Source: Valencia hispanica (taxonomy: Eukaryota > Chordata > Actinopteri > Cyprinodontiformes > Valenciidae). Taken from it: DNA of 64,000 nt. The position numbers were made by a program, and so were the translations under genes. The notes beneath the pieces were generated by a model. That model was not told where the DNA came from. It worked only from the letters and a program-made list of their open reading frames with translations, and did not search any database. Of the stretch, positions 21,083 through 31,943 are shown piece after piece. Within the stretch, counting starts at the first letter, position 1. Every line of letters begins with the position of its first letter. The stretch is from NCBI GenBank assembly GCA_963556495.2, contig OY747712.1, positions 14,044,235 through 14,108,234 of the forward strand. The letters are read 5' to 3'.

Positions 21083-23695
21083 TCATGCTACAACAGGTTC
21101 TCCGTATGCGCAGTTTTTCTCGATGCCGAGGTTGAACCAGTTGCCTTTTCCTCCTTTGTAGGCGCTGGTGACGATTCTCGCCCAGCCGTGCTCTCCCTGA
21201 AAAACAACAAACACAAAACTTTTTCATTCATCCAGCAAATAGTCAGAGATAGCAACTTTGCTATTAAAACAAACACTAAATCCCCCAACGTTGTAGTAGA
21301 AATCCAAAAATAACTCCATGCAAGAGTGAGTTTATAGTGCAAACAGAGATGTGAAATAAACCGACCCAGAACTCCCCCCAGGAGTTCCTGACGATCCAGT
21401 ACTCGCTGCCGTCTGCGTCTACGCCCCAGCCGGCGACGGAGATGATGTGATTGGGCAGAGAGAGGGGGTGAAACTCTGAGAAAACGCCGCCAGAGTATTC
21501 CTCCAGGCCGTCGGTCGCCATCAGGGCACAACTGAGAGACGAAAGAAGAGAGACTGAAACTCATTTTCTGCACGTCTTGGAAATGTTTTCTGCAACGTTT
21601 CACACACGTTCTTCAATTCTGACAACTCTTTTTACCTTTAAGCTGTCGCAATCTCTGGGGTTTGTTTTTATGAGCTCCATTTTGTTTCTTTCAGGAAGTT
21701 TCATTGGTTTATTCTTCTGTTAGTTTTACTCTACATATCCTGCCGATAACTGAGCAAATGTTTCTTGTTCCTGATTGATCTCACTTTCTTAATCTCTTTT
21801 TCTTTTTCCTTCAGGAGATGTTATGTTCACGTCGGTCGTCTAATATTGTAATTGGACTTCCCTATAGTATTATTTACATGACTGAGATTATGATAGTGAA
21901 ATCGGTTAGTTGTTCTAGTGTGCAGTCGTTTATTTGAGACAAAATACCACTATAATGTTCAGACAAAAATACAGTGAGTTCAGTTCATGTTCACCAAAAA
22001 TATGAAGGAGTTCATGAAGAGATTGTTCAGTTAAGTCGTTCAGGCACAACACAGCTGTGGGGGACGCTTTATTTGAGCAGGGACAGGGAAGCTGGTCAGA
22101 GTTGATGAGTGGAGCTAAACAAGAAGCTCTGAGAAAAAGCTGGAGGCTGTAAAAAACACTTGAGGCTGCGGCAGAAACTCACCTTTCAGCAGGCCCTAAA
22201 AATACAGCCAGAGCTAAAGTGAAATGGTTTAGATCAAAGCATTTTCATGAAGCCTGGATCAAAAGCCGTGAAGATGTGGCAAGATTTAAAAAATAAAATT
22301 AAAAAAATTCGATGTTAAAAGATGCTCCATTTTGCAAGAAGAATCTGAAATAAAAGAAGATTAAGGGTCCAGATGTGACACAGTTAAGGCTTTGTGGTTG
22401 CAACATGACAAATGAGTTCAAGAGCTACTGTAGGTTTGACCATATGTGGATTAAGAAAGGAGAACATCCTCTACCTGATGGGGCCGTTGGTGTAGATTTC
22501 AGCTTTCATCTGGTCTCTACCAGAAACTTCTCCATAGTCTCCAACTTTCCAAACTGTGTAGTTCCTCACAACGGCACAGGATTCAAAGAAGGAGCACGTC
22601 CCACACCGAGTGAACTGCGAGCACTCTGAAACAAATAGAGGACTCTTGATTGTACTAGAAGCACATCAGTGTACCATGAGAAAAAACACAGGGAAGAATG
22701 TGAAAAAATGAGCTTAGTTTTTTTTTACTTTGATTGATAGCTTGGTAGTTGTTGCAGGTTTCATCGGGAATCCCTGTTTTATGAGCGTAGGCGTAGACTC
22801 TCAGGTGATCTCCTCCGAAACAGGAGCCAGCCCTCCCGCAGTCGATCACGTTCTGGACGGACAGGTAGGCGGACGGCCATGCGCCACCCCGCTTTATGTT
22901 GATGCGATCTTAAAAACAAGAATATGAAGGGTTACCATAAAATCGGAGCTATTTCTTCTTCTTCTTCATGGTTACCTGCCAGTGCGCTGGTGGCTCCCAT
23001 GGCCCAGCAGGAGCCGCAGTACTGGGGGATGTGCTGATTCCTTGTGGCGCTCACGTAGTTCTTCCCATCGATGTTCCTCCAGTCCCACGATGGAGGAAGA
23101 TCCAACGCTTTGACATACTCGTGTGGCCGTGCATGAGTCCTGCAATAACAGAGATGAGAGACGAGCAGTTACTGGGAAGTGCATAGCACAATTAGAGCTC
23201 CGGCACAGGTCTCTTTTCTTTTATTAAACATTCATCGTCTTAACATTTAGTGACTGCTTTTCCCATGACATCCTGTGATTTCATCTGACTGATGCTGACT
23301 GATAGATTATTTGCACACAAGAGGGCAGTATAGTGCCAGAAGCAACAGGTGTGGTTGCCTGGTCTTCAGCTAGAGAGAGAGAGAAGATTGATTAGAGTCA
23401 GCTGTTTGCTTTCATTTGCTCAGTGTCTGGCAACCACAGTGATAGCATGTTGTTCTTACTTACTTTTTGTAAACTAACAAAATAAAATTAGATATTTTTT
23501 TTCTGGGTTGATTTTACTTTTCTTTCTTCTTTTTTTACAAGATTGTGTGCATAAATATTTGTCACATTAAGATGGATTTAAAAATATACAACTAAAATAT
23601 CTTAAGTTAATGTGAGCAACTGACAGCTTCAAAGGTTATTACATTTCTTAACTGAAGAAAGAATTTGCATTTAATTCATGTAACCATTGTTTAAG

Positions 23696-23792
<97 letters not shown>

Positions 23793-25319
23793 ACACACAG
23801 ACCCTTTCCAAAGAATTATATAATGGAAAAGTTTATTTTCATAATTCCATTAAAAATTTTAAACTTCCATGGATTATAGATTCAGGGCTTAGTTGTTTAT
23901 TTGTTCATAATTTGGGCTTCCAGCTCATAAAACCCACAAAACCAGGAATTCAAAAAAATTTGAATCCTGTAAAGAAGTCAGCTCAAATTTTACAGGGCAT
24001 GAATGTTTTAAACTGAGTGTTACACACTACTCATCTACTAAACTCAAAGCACAGGTTTTCCCAGGTGTCATTAAATTGCTTCACTTTGGTTCAATTGTCT
24101 CACTTAGGTTCAATATGGGGAAAAATGCAGACTTGACAACTGGCCAGGAGACCAACATTAATACCCTCCATGGGTAAGCCACAAAAGTTCATAGCCAAGG
24201 AGACTGGGTGTTTACAGAGGGCTGTGTCCAAGCATATCAATGGAAAGTCTAGTGGAAGGGCAAAATGTGGCAGGAGAAGATGCACCAGCAGAAGAGGATT
24301 ATCAAACAAAGAAGATTCATGAATCTGGCAGAGATCCAGAAAGAGTGGAATGAGGTGGGAGTCACAGCTTTAAAAACCACCACATTCAGACGCGTCTCAA
24401 CTGGGCCAAGGAGAAGAAGGACTGGACTGTTGGCCAGTGGTCCAAGGTCCTGTTTTCCGATGAAAGTAAAGTGTGCCTTTCATTCGGGAATCAAGGTCCA
24501 AGGGTTTGTAGGAAGACGGTTGAGGAACAGAACCCAAGCTGCTTGAGGTCCAGTGTGAAATATCCAGTCAGTCATGATGTGGGGTGTAATGTCCGGTGCA
24601 GGTGTTGGTAAACTCTTCTTTCTTAAATCCTAGGTCACTGCATCAGTCTACCAGAAAGTTTTAGAGGACTTCATGATTCCTTCTGCTGAGGATGTGTATG
24701 GAGATGCAGATTTCATCTTCCAGCAGGACCTGGTCCCTGCCCATACCACCAGAAGCACCAAAACCTGGTTTGATGCCCATGCCATCACAGTGCTTGACTG
24801 GCCACCCAACTTGCTGGACCTTAACCCCATTGAGAATCTATGGGATTTTATCAAGAGGAAAATGAGGGGCACCAGACCCAAAAACAAAGAAGAGCTGACA
24901 GCAAGCATCAAGGAAATCTGGGTCTCCATAACTCCCAGGCAATGCTACAGGCTGATTGCCTCTATGCCGCGGTGCATCGAGGCAATGATTAAGGCAAAGG
25001 GATTCCCTACCAAGTATTGAAGATTAACATATTGTTTTGAAAGTACCATGTTTTTATTGTTTTTATGTGATCCTAAGTTCTTTTTTTTCTGCAAAAACTG
25101 AGAAGTAAATTCTGATGTCTTCACAGTATTCTAATTTTTTTTTTTTTATTCCTGATTTCGTGGGTTTTGAGCTGGAAGCCCAAATTATGTATAAATAATT
25201 AATTGAATACTTGAACGTTTAAGTTGTGAGCCCTGAATCTATATTCTATGGAGGTTTAACGTTTTAAATGGCTTTATGGAAATAAACTTTTTTCTATGAC
25301 ATTCTAATTTTTGGAAAGG

Positions 25320-25368
<49 letters not shown>

Positions 25369-25985
25369 ATATAGTTATATATATATAAACTATATATAAC
25401 TATATATAACTATATATATATATATATAGTTATAGCATCGGTTTGATAAGTTTTATACTGTGAAAATGTTCTGCCTGAATTTTGTAGTTATTTTGTAGTT
25501 ATTTTGTATGGTTTTTATTTTTTCGTCATTAAAATACCAACATTTTCACACAATTATTCATTCCATCTGATGACATCATTTACTCAGTACAAAGGTAGCT
25601 GCTTTACTAAATGCTTTTATTATTTATTTTTGGTCTTGCTTGACTAATTTCTTGGATGACAACGTTTTGCTCGAGTAAAAATCTAAAGTAGTGCTGCTCT
25701 TGAGTACAATTTCTGAGAACTCTACCCACCTCTGGGATACCAGTAACGTGTATTAGTAATAGATTACTAATTAGAAGTGGCTGGATTCCGTAGTGACTGT
25801 ATTTAGCTCGTCAACAAGATAAAATGTGTCACTGCCGGTGATCCAAGTGTTACTTACCTGACTAAGCCTGGTCTTATGTCTTTAATGGGCTTGTAGCAGG
25901 GCTCTGATAGATATTTAGCGGTAGTGATTACCAGAGAAAACGACGCTAAACATAGCAGCAGCGGGCTGACATTTAAAGTCGCCAT
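21083..25985 (-). CDS. ctsz: Cathepsin Z (cathepsin X), lysosomal cysteine carboxypeptidase; complete, six exons
   Basis: Papain-family (C1A) lysosomal enzyme that removes single C-terminal residues. Coding exons: 25985-25858, 23139-22976, 22908-22729, 22625-22475, 21531-21366, 21196-21083; sum 903 nt, 300 residues (human about 303). Exon 1 gives the start, a signal peptide and a short propeptide with SEPCYKP, whose Cys is typical of this enzyme. Exon 2 has [12 protein letters not shown] and [13 protein letters not shown]: the HIP insertion specific to cathepsin X and the active Cys. Exon 3 has NVIDCG and [12 protein letters not shown]. Exon 4 has [12 protein letters not shown]. Exon 5 has the active His ([11 protein letters not shown]) and Asn (IVRNSWGE). 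Exon 6 ends [10 protein letters not shown]. All splice sites are GT/AG with matching phases, though the exon 5 donor (GTCGGT) is weak. The residue after CWA is Met, where human has His. Introns carry transposons but the coding sequence is undamaged. Confidence 0.96.
22055..22310 (+). pseudogene. Tc1-like transposase relic in ctsz intron 4
   Basis: Plus-strand fragments such as [15 protein letters not shown] (about 22205-22250) and GEDVARF-like sequence match the end of a Tc1-like transposase (QQD...TARA...WFRSKHIHV...ENLWQDL). Heavily decayed, antisense to ctsz, between its fourth and fifth coding exons. Confidence 0.5.
23700..23798. repeat. (TA)n/(TG)n microsatellite in ctsz intron 1
   Basis: About 38 TA units followed by about 8 TG units. 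It directly borders the left inverted repeat of the Tc1-like element, and a second TA tract borders the right end. Confidence 0.95.
23798..25323 (+). mobile_element. Tc1/mariner element in ctsz intron 1, inactive
   Basis: Inverted repeats start CAGACCCTTTCCAAAGAATT (left) and, complemented, GACCCTTTCCAAAAATTAG (right), and remain similar for about 60 bp. Both ends lie in TA tracts, fitting the TA target of this superfamily. Plus-strand coding debris: 24265-24546 (HTH-side and central part, broken) and 24673-25017, the C-terminal part with [17 protein letters not shown] and [15 protein letters not shown] ending at its stop. Frameshifts separate the two halves. Transposase is antisense to ctsz. 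Confidence 0.85.
25324..25435. repeat. TA-rich microsatellite, right flank of Tc1 element
   Basis: Perfect TA tract to about 25362, then imperfect AACTATATATAGTTATATAT blocks forming small palindromes. Confidence 0.9.
25560..25734 (-). mobile_element. Tol2-like hAT terminal fragment
   Basis: On the minus strand it begins CAGAGGTGGGTAGAG, followed by TTGTACTCAAG, TACTCGAGCAAAA and CCAAGAAATT blocks, the terminus and sub-terminal repeats of Tol2-like hAT elements. Only one end is recognisable. A relative lies at 41176-41340. Located in ctsz intron 1. Confidence 0.6.
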
Positions 25986-25999
25986 CTTGGCTCCTCCCT

Positions 26000-27060
26000 T
26001 CGCTCAGACGTGAGGATGTGGTTATGGAGCGCCCTCTGCTGGCTGGAGAAGCCCCTGACTGGCGCTATGCTCCGTTTACTGGAGAAATGGGGTAAAATAA
26101 GCTGTTTTATATTTAAATGAGAGAACACGGGAAATCTAATGGATTATTTTGCTCTTTTATGGGTTTTCAGTTGAATTTTCAATATTGGTTGTGCAAGGAA
26201 GTGCGCAGTTTTTTAAGCAATTGCAATAGCTTTATTTTTTTTACAAATGTCTTTTCTGTCAGACTTGCCTAAATTATTCAGGACAGAGTTAGGTAGCAGC
26301 TCTAAAAAGTTGATTTTATCATTACGGGTAAACAGGAAGAAAATTTAATTAACCACTTCTCCATTAAAGTGGATATCATACATCACTGACTAGAATTGTA
26401 AGAACCTTTTCACCAATAATTGTACAACACATTCTTTTACTTTTACTGCAGTACAAAGCCTGTTTTTCTGCATTAGACTGTAATTTCCAGCTGTTTTTGT
26501 TCTCAAAACAACATATTTTACAGATAAGTTTAACTGTGTGGGTTACAGTGTGTCTATTTTGTGAGGCAGACAGAATGACCCACAGGTGGAGCCAGGGAGC
26601 CAGTGTTCATTTTCAATCAACACATATATTATACATTTTGTTAGTTACTAGCCTACGCATTTAAAAGTCTAAAGGCATGCTGTTCACCTTATTGGACATC
26701 ATCAAGCTTGAAAGAGGATTAAAAGCAAAGAAACACGATTGGGTTTTAGTAAAAATATTAAATTCACAGTTTGACACTTGTTAAATCATACTTTCTTTTT
26801 TGATATCAATTATTTTAATCTTTAAAGGAAATAAGTGACAGAGAGCAGCAGTTTTTGCATACTCTGCAAGAAACCTTTCAAAATAAGCAGACTCAGTTCC
26901 CTCTTAAAATCGCATCATACTTAATACAACACAAATAGTTGGGTGTGTTATAGTGTAAAATAATCAGCACTTAGCAAGGTTATCACATTAATGGAGGAAT
27001 CTGATCATCTCTGCATCTAGTTGTTTTTCACAGGGAAGCAATTACATTTGTAATTTACAT
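26000..27060. other. ctsz upstream region; no other gene seen
   Basis: The first ~100 bases upstream of the ctsz start codon are richer in GC and should hold its 5' UTR and promoter, but I see no TATA box. The remainder is AT-rich without coding potential. Confidence 0.4.
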
Positions 27061-27070
27061 GATTGAAGGC

Positions 27071-29063
27071 CATTGCCGAGGCGGCTGACCGAAGCTGTGG
27101 CCGCAAGGTGGTCGGTGCCTGTCGCGGCGGCAACCCCCGAACCCGGTGGTGGACACCGGCGGTAAGGGATGCTGTCAGGCTGAAGAAGGAGTCCTACCGG
27201 GTCTTTTTGGCTTGTGGGACCCCTGAAGCAGCTGATAGGTACCGACAGGCCAAGCGGGATGCGGCTCGGATGGTTGCTGAGGCAAAAACTCGGGCGTGGG
27301 AGGAGTTTGGAGAGACCATGGAAAACGACTTCCGTACGGCTTCGAAGCGATTCTGGTCCACCATCCGGCGTCTCAGGGGGGGAAAGCGGTCTGCCACCAA
27401 CACTGTTTACAGTGGGGATGGTGTGCTGCTGACCTCGACGCGGGACGTTTTGGGTCGGTGGATGGAATACTTCGAAGACCTCCTCAATCCCACCGGCACG
27501 CCTTCCAATCTGGAAGCAGGGTTTGGGGACTTGGGGTCAGGCTCTCCAATCTCTGGTGCCGAGGTCACCGAGGTCGTTAAAAAGCTCCTCGGTGGCAAGG
27601 CTCCGGGGGTGGATGAGATTCGACCGGAGTTCCTCAAGGCTCTGGATGTTGTGGGGCTGTGTTGGTTAACGCGGCTCTGCAATATTGCGTGGACATCGGG
27701 GGCAGTTCCCTTGGATTGGCAGACCGGGGTGGTGGTCCCCCTGTTTAAAAAGGGGGACCACAGGGTGTGTTCCAACTACAGGGGGATCACACTTCTGAGC
27801 CTCCCTGGTAAGGTCTATTCAGGGGTTCTGGAGAGGAGGGTCCGACGGATAGTCGAACCTCGGATCCAGGAGGAACAATGCGGTTTTCGTCCTGGCCGTG
27901 GAACACTGGACCAGCTCTACACCCTCAGCAGGGTCCTGGAGGGTGCGTGGGAGTTCGCCCAACCGGTCTACATGTGTTTTGTGGACTTGGAGAAGGCGTT
28001 CGACCGTGTCCCTCGGGGGGCCCTGTGGGGGGTGCTCCGGGAGTATGGGGTACCGGGCCCCTTGATACGGGCTGTTAGGTCCCTGTACGACCGGTGCCAG
28101 AGTTTGGTTCGCATTGCCGGCAGTAAGTCGGGCTTGTTTCCGGTGAGAGTTGGACTCCGCCAAGGTTGCCCTTTGTCACCGATCCTGTTCCTAACTTTTA
28201 TGGACAGGATTTCTAGGCGCAGCCAAGGCGTTGGGGGGATCCGTTTTGGTGGCCTCAGGATCGGGTCTCTGCTTTTTGCAGATGATGTGGTCCTGTTGGC
28301 TTCATCGGAGCGTGATCTACAGCTTTCGCAAGAGCGGTTCGCAGCCGAGTGTGAAGCGGCTGGGATGAGAATCAGCACCTCCAAATCCGAGGCCATGGTC
28401 TTGAGCCGGAAAAGGGTGGGGTGCCTCCTCCGGGTCAGGGATGGGGTCCTTCCCCAAGTGGAGGAGTTTAAGTATCTGGGGGTCTTGTTCACGAATGAGG
28501 GAAAAATGGAGCGGGAGATCGATAGACGGATTGGTGGGGCATCTGCAGTTATGCGGGCGCTCTACCGGTCTGTCGTGGTGAAGAGAGAGCTGAGCCAAAA
28601 GGCGAAGCTCTCGATTTACCGGTCGATCTACGTTCCTACCCTCATCTATGGTCACGAACTCTGGGTGGTGACCGAAAGAACGAGATCACGGATACAAGCG
28701 GCTGAAATGAGTTTCCTCCGCAGAGTGTCTGGGCTCTCCCTTAGAGATAGGGTGAGAAGCTCAGTCATCCGGAGGGGGCTCAGAGTAGAGCCGCTGCTTC
28801 TCCACATCGAGAGGAGTCAGTTGAGGTGGCTCGGGCATCTGGTCAGGATGCCTCCTGGACGCCTCCCTGGTGAGGTGTTTCAGGCACGTCCCACCGGGAG
28901 GAGGCCCAGGGGAAGGCCCAGGACACGCTGGAGGGACTATGTTTCTCGGCTGGCCTGGGAGCGCCTTGGGGTTCCTCCCGAGGAGCTGGAACAAGTGGCT
29001 GGGGAGAGGGAAGTCTGGGTCTCTTTGCTTAGGCTGCTGCCCCCGCGACCCGACCCCGGATAA
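27071..29063 (+). CDS. RTE/Rex3-like reverse transcriptase, N-terminally truncated open frame
   Basis: About 664 codons are open without any stop, ending at TAA 29061-29063. Reverse transcriptase motifs are all present: NYRGITLLSLPGKVYSGVLE, CGFRPGRGTLDQ, then VDLEKAFDRVPRGALW (about residue 306 of the open stretch), GLRQGCPLSPILF (about 366), and the catalytic LLFADDVVLLASS (about 405). A conserved C-terminal block follows, LRWLGHLVRMPPGRLPGEVF and RRPRGRPRTRWRDYVSRLAW. The upstream endonuclease domain and native start are absent, so this copy cannot retrotranspose by itself. The open frame and intact target duplications suggest recent insertion. Confidence 0.9.
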
Positions 29064-29099
29064 GCGGAAGAAAATGGATGGATGGATGGATGGATGGAT
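27071..29099 (+). mobile_element. Rex3-like RTE retrotransposon, 5'-truncated
   Basis: The insert lies between two copies of GATTGAAGGC (27061-27070 and 29100-29109), a target-site duplication. The element body starts mid-protein at 27071, runs through an open frame, and ends in a very short 3' UTR and about six GGAT units. A GATG-type tail and short 3' UTR are features I associate with Rex3 (RTE clade). The sequence is much richer in GC than its surroundings. Confidence 0.85.
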
Positions 29100-29170
29100 G
29101 ATTGAAGGCAAGGCAAGGCAATTTTATTTGTATAGTACACTATATGACAACATTATAGTATAGTACACTA
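29100..29170 (-). repeat. L2/SINE tail used as insertion target
   Basis: AAGGCAAGGCAATTTTATTT, then GTATAGTACACT, is the complement of the L2-type tail also seen at 35041-35285. The Rex3-like element inserted at its edge. Confidence 0.6.
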
Positions 29171-29829
29171 CCGAATGTGGCCCCTTTATATGCTCCACTG
29201 TGGCTCTTCGTAACTTTGGCCAAAGTTATTGAGCAATGTTTTAAAATGTATGTGTAATTAGTGTTATGCATATTTTGCATGGAAATACAAAATATACATA
29301 AGTCTTTTTTTAAAGTAAGATTTTGTCGATTCCTAACTACATGCTTTTTTTGTCTTCATTTTCTATAAAAATCGAATGTCCCAATTGAAGAAAATGTATT
29401 AAAACTAAAATATAATTATTCAATTTTAAAATCTAAAGAAATTTCCTATTGTTGGGTTTGTCCCTACATGTTGCATATCCCTGCCTGCCTTAGGTCCTAC
29501 AGCAAGTTTGTCTTCTATAAATTAATTAATTTCTTGCAATTGCAGCAGAGCTCATCAAATTTAAGAAGTACATTTTTGCATTCAATGTAATAACTTTAGC
29601 AAAATCACATGAATAAAAATTTGAAACAACTCAAAAAAAGAGTTACCAACTACTTCACAGGAAGGCATCAACGTGCATTCACAAAAGTTCAATATATTCA
29701 GTTGATCACCAGAGTAAGATTTTGCCACCCTATATATTCCTTAATTATTTAGATTTTTTGTCACACTTAAATGGCTCAAATTTCAATATAGGACAAAGAT
29801 AACCTGATTTCATACAGAAATGAAGTTTT
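29171..29829. other. No gene seen
   Basis: AT-rich sequence with no recognisable feature. Confidence 0.5.
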
Positions 29830-30182
29830 TAAATCCATCCATCTTCTAAACCCGCTGGTCCATGCAGTGTCACTGAGGGGCTGGCACCTACCTCCTGCAG
29901 TCATAGGCGGGGTACATCCTGGACAGGTCATCAGTTCATCACAGGGCAACACAGCGACACACAGGACATACAACCATGCACGCACGCTCACACCTAAGAG
30001 CAATTTAGAGAGACCAGTTAACCAGGCAGTGAAGTTTTTGAACTGTGGGAGGAAACCAAAGTATCAGGAGAAGCACCCAGGGGTGCGGGGGAGAATATCT
30101 AAACTCCATGAATGGTCCTGGGAGTCAAAACCAGGTCCTGCATGCTGCAAGGCAACAGTGCTACCAGTCACTCCATCTTGCA
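29830..30182 (-). repeat. LINE/SINE 3' region, minus strand
   Basis: Complement of the teleost tail family: AATCCATCCATCTTCTAAAC, CATCCTGGACAGGTCATC, AACTGTGGGAGGAAACC and CTGCAAGGCAACAGTGCTAC blocks in order. The same blocks recur at 57620-57782 and 59945-60300. Confidence 0.65.
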
Positions 30183-30189
30183 TCATTAA

Positions 30190-31010
30190 AAACTTCAGTT
30201 TTAAAATGATGCAATTTATTAAATGGAAGAAATCCATCAAAACCAACCTAATGCTTTGTGGAAAAGTAACTGTCCCCAATAATTACTTGTGGTTAACCAC
30301 ATTCGTTTGTGTCCATTTCATCAGCCACAGCCAGGTCTGATTTACAGTATCACAGACCTGCAGAATGAAGAAATCACATAAAAAGAACCTGTCTGAAAAC
30401 ATGAAGGAAGCCCAAAGATCTCAGAAAGCAACACATCGTGCAAATTTGAGAGCAATAAAGTCATTGTAGACCGTCAGTCTGCATAGGGTAACAAATAAGC
30501 CTTTTTTAAGCCTCACAAATAGCAAAAGCATGTAACGGTGGAGAACCTCATGGATGGATGGATGCATACATACATACATAGATGTTTTACTTTTGTAAGA
30601 GATACCCGTCTCAGAAATAAACTGCTTGGTTAAATTAGAATAATTTCAAGCTTAACTTTTGTCATTCAAACTGTTAATTTATGCTTTAAATATTACATTA
30701 ACAACCATGTGTGTATGATGAGTCCTTCATAATCCTAAGCAACAAGCACAAAAGTAGAGGAAGGTATCTAAGTTTAAAGACGCTTATACACATAAAATGC
30801 ATATTACGCTTTAGTTAAACGTTTTTTTATCTTATTGCAACAAAAACAAGTCTTCAAGAAAGAAAAGGGATTATTGTGGGTGTGACTGACTAAACTTATT
30901 ATTGGGTCAGTGAGATGGAGGACCGATCCTGCTAAAACTGACAAAGAAATGCGGAAATAAATAATTACAACATACATTTATTTATTTCCAAATATCCTTA
31001 ATCATTATCT
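30190..31010. other. No gene seen
   Basis: AT-rich. A short ATGGATGGATGGATGCATAC run at 30551 and nothing else recognisable. Confidence 0.5.
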
Positions 31011-31014
31011 ATAC

Positions 31015-31112
31015 GTCTATCCTTTGCAGGGTTGCTGGGGGGGCAGGTGCCCATCCAGCAATCATCAGGCGAGAGGTAATACACCCTGGACAGGTCGCCA
31101 GTCCATCGCTGT
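31015..31112 (-). repeat. RTE/SINE tail fragment, minus strand
   Basis: ACACCCTGGACAGGTCGCCA and GTCCATCGC are the complement of the tail seen at 7790-7950. Confidence 0.6.
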
Positions 31113-31943
31113 ATTTCCAAATATATTTAATTAAAATTTTATTTCCTCATATATTTATTCCTTTTTTTGTCAATTTATCAGGATCCGTCCTCCACATCGG
31201 ATGTCCTGAAGTGTAAGATTTGTATTTAGCAGAATAAAGAGCTCTCTTAGGGAAGCTGAGGTCTGATCGACTTTATAAAAACATAAACAGTTCTTCACAA
31301 CAAAGCAAACACTGAAGTATGACTCTGAGCATCAGCAAAGTATGATGCATGTGTAATTGAGGAGAGGAAGGCTGAGTGTTCCCAGAAGGAGTCACCGACC
31401 TCAGATTATTTATTGCCCTGCTTTCAAATCTGCAGCGAGCAAGCTGAACTCCCCATTTCACTCAAAAGCTTTATTTTAAATCACGTACTGTATTTTCTTT
31501 GAGTGTAGATGCTCTGTGGTGAGAGGTGCAGTTAAAGCCCATCAAACTTTACCTCCGGGATCATCACTGCTGCGTTAAAAGCTTCACTTCATCCTTGCTT
31601 TGGTGCTTCTTCAAAAGCAGAAACGGTTCTCAATTATGCAGGTGAGAGGGTCAGTCAGTGGGGCTGTAAATATTTCAGGACGTAATGCAGTGTTGCAAAC
31701 AATTTGACAGCATGCAAGTCCTTTTAAATGAGACCAACATTTGCTGTGTGCATTAACATGAGCTTCTTCCTGCTTTTTGAAGAGGGGAGGCGATTAAAGG
31801 CTAAACACATGTCAAGCATTGTTTAAGGGGAAGCATTACCATGCAACAATCAAACAGCTCAAAGACCTGCTCTTCTGTGAAGCACTCAAAGAGGACAACC
31901 GTGCAGGTTATGGAAATTAAATAAATTCAACTGTGTCATGTCT
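31113..31943. other. No gene seen
   Basis: No coding exon or repeat boundary recognised. Confidence 0.45.

Noticed and set aside
23687..24016. 109-codon frame starting with a Tyr/Ile run
   Set aside because: The first half is the translated TA microsatellite and the rest is transposon leader sequence.
27407..28655. Several minus-strand frames of 112-174 codons across 27-29 kb
   Set aside because: Shadows of the GC-rich Rex3-like reverse transcriptase frame.
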